Source: Roseovarius sp. (GTDB lineage Bacteria > Pseudomonadota > Alphaproteobacteria > Rhodobacterales > Rhodobacteraceae). From it: 64,000 nt of DNA. The stretch spans positions 372,001 to 436,000 of the forward strand of contig JAOSKR010000004.1 in the NCBI GenBank assembly GCA_027493545.1. Reading direction: 5' to 3'. The position numbers were made by a program, and so were the translations under genes. Positions 63,299 through 64,000 of the stretch are shown piece by piece (position 1 is the stretch's first letter; each line of letters opens with the position of its first letter). A model generated the notes under the pieces. The model saw only the letters and a program-made list of their open reading frames with translations, was not told the origin of the DNA and did no database searches.

Positions 63299-64000
63299 CA
63301 CTTGCTCCCCGGCTCGCGCTTGCGCTTGAAGCCGGTCCTGATGTTGCCCAGCACGTCGGGCTTGTAGCCGTGGCTGCGCATGATCAGGTACTGCTGAGTG
63401 AAGGTGAGCGTGTTGTTGGTGATCCAGTAGAGCACCAGCCCCGACGCGAAGCTGCCCAGCATGAACATGAACACCCATGGCATCCAGGCGAAGATCATCT
63501 TCTGCGTCGGGTCGGTGGGCGCGGGGTTGAGTTTCTGCTGCAGCCACATCGAGACGCCGAGGCAGAGCGGCAGGAAACCGATGAAGATCAGCGCCAGGAT
63601 GGAACCCGGCTCGGGCGCGCCCCAGGCAAGAGGCCCCAGAGATTATAGAGCGACGAGGGATCGGGCGCCGACAGGTCGCGGATCCAGCCGATCCAGGGTG
63701 CGTGGCGCAACTCGAGCGTGACGAAGATCACCTTGTAGAGCGAAAAGAAGATCGGGATCTGCAGCAGGATCGGCAGGCAGCCCGAGGCCGGGTTGACCTT
63801 CTCCTTCTTGTAGAGCGCCATGATCTCCTTCTGGAGCTTCTGGCGGTCGTCGCCCGCGTTCTCCTTGAGTTGCTCCATCTGCGGCTGCAATTCCTTCATC
63901 TTGGCCATCGAGACGTAGGACTTGTAGGCCAGCGGAAAGAGCAGCGCCTTGATGCAGAAGGTCAGCGCGATGATCGCCCAGCCCATGTTGCCGATGGTCT
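63298..64000 (-). CDS. yidC: membrane protein insertase YidC (3' part, frame broken)
   Basis: C-terminal conserved half of YidC, which inserts membrane proteins with or without SecYEG. Visible are [74 protein letters not shown], then in the next frame [71 protein letters not shown]. One base is missing at 63624-63627. The N-terminal periplasmic domain lies outside the window. The stop overlaps the MOSC start. Confidence 0.93.

Noticed and set aside
61907..63547. A 546-residue open frame spanning yidC end, MOSC and engB end
   Set aside because: It is a by-product of frame breaks: its parts belong to three coupled genes, each with its own start and stop.

Overview
The window is GC-rich chromosomal DNA from an alphaproteobacterium, almost certainly Rhodobacteraceae (Rhodobacterales). 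The evidence is the run murA-DUF2948-hisD-UPF0262-phosphatase, the small Rhodobacterales-type proteins (DUF2125, DUF1737, DUF4175, a LysA/ArgH-linked mini-lipoprotein), and a TCA/ethylmalonyl-CoA locus (sdhCDAB, mch, mcl2, mdh, sucCD, sucAB, lpd) laid out much as in Rhodobacter sphaeroides. There is no prophage, CRISPR array, rRNA operon, recognisable insertion sequence or secondary-metabolite cluster. Almost everything is core chromosome.

Layout. 1-4.1 kb: an ExbB/MotA-like channel with the start of a MotB/OmpA-like partner, a ChaC-type enzyme, DUF2125, and a copper chaperone. 4.2-14.7 kb (mostly minus): extensin-like protein, tyrC-hisC, rpsD, a Hint-domain protein, an LpxR-like lipid A deacylase, and the block LMW phosphatase-UPF0262-hisD-DUF2948-murA. 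14.7-21.5 kb (plus): tRNA-Thr, then the elongasome operon mreB-mreC-mreD-mrdA-rodA and a GhrA-like reductase. 21.5-32.6 kb: uvrC, an SDR, a Ca/Na exchanger, a mini zinc-ribbon protein, sppA, dinB, an N-formylglutamate amidohydrolase, tRNA-Val, rpmJ, a DsbA-fold isomerase, a DUF1989 protein and ornithine decarboxylase. 32.6-52.1 kb: the central carbon locus, sdh on the minus strand, mch/mcl2 on the minus strand, mdh-sucCD-sucAB-lpd on the plus strand. 52.1-64 kb: a gutted PPOX-like gene, plsC-ftsX-ftsE, an MJ0042 zinc-ribbon protein, DUF4175, lysA, a mini-lipoprotein, argH, a TlpA thioredoxin, engB, a MOSC protein and the 3' part of yidC.

Two themes deserve attention. First, the perfect palindrome TGTGATCACA is found only in front of sdhC and in front of sucC, as pairs about two helical turns apart. 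This suggests one regulator controls both halves of the TCA cycle. Second, about twenty conserved genes, including essential ones (yidC, engB, plsC, argH, lysA), have single-base frame breaks, mostly in homopolymers of 3-5 bases. These look like sequencing or assembly errors, not pseudogenes. Where a gene is broken in this way the span given is the whole inferred gene.

Accessory material is sparse. An AT-rich membrane-protein gene sits between sucB and lpd beside a 16-bp direct repeat and hairpins. A sulfotransferase-like gene lies between sdhA and sdhB, a lipoprotein gene between sucC and sucD, and a DUF805 gene with atypical codons follows sucD. A family of GC-rich palindromic repeats is scattered between genes.
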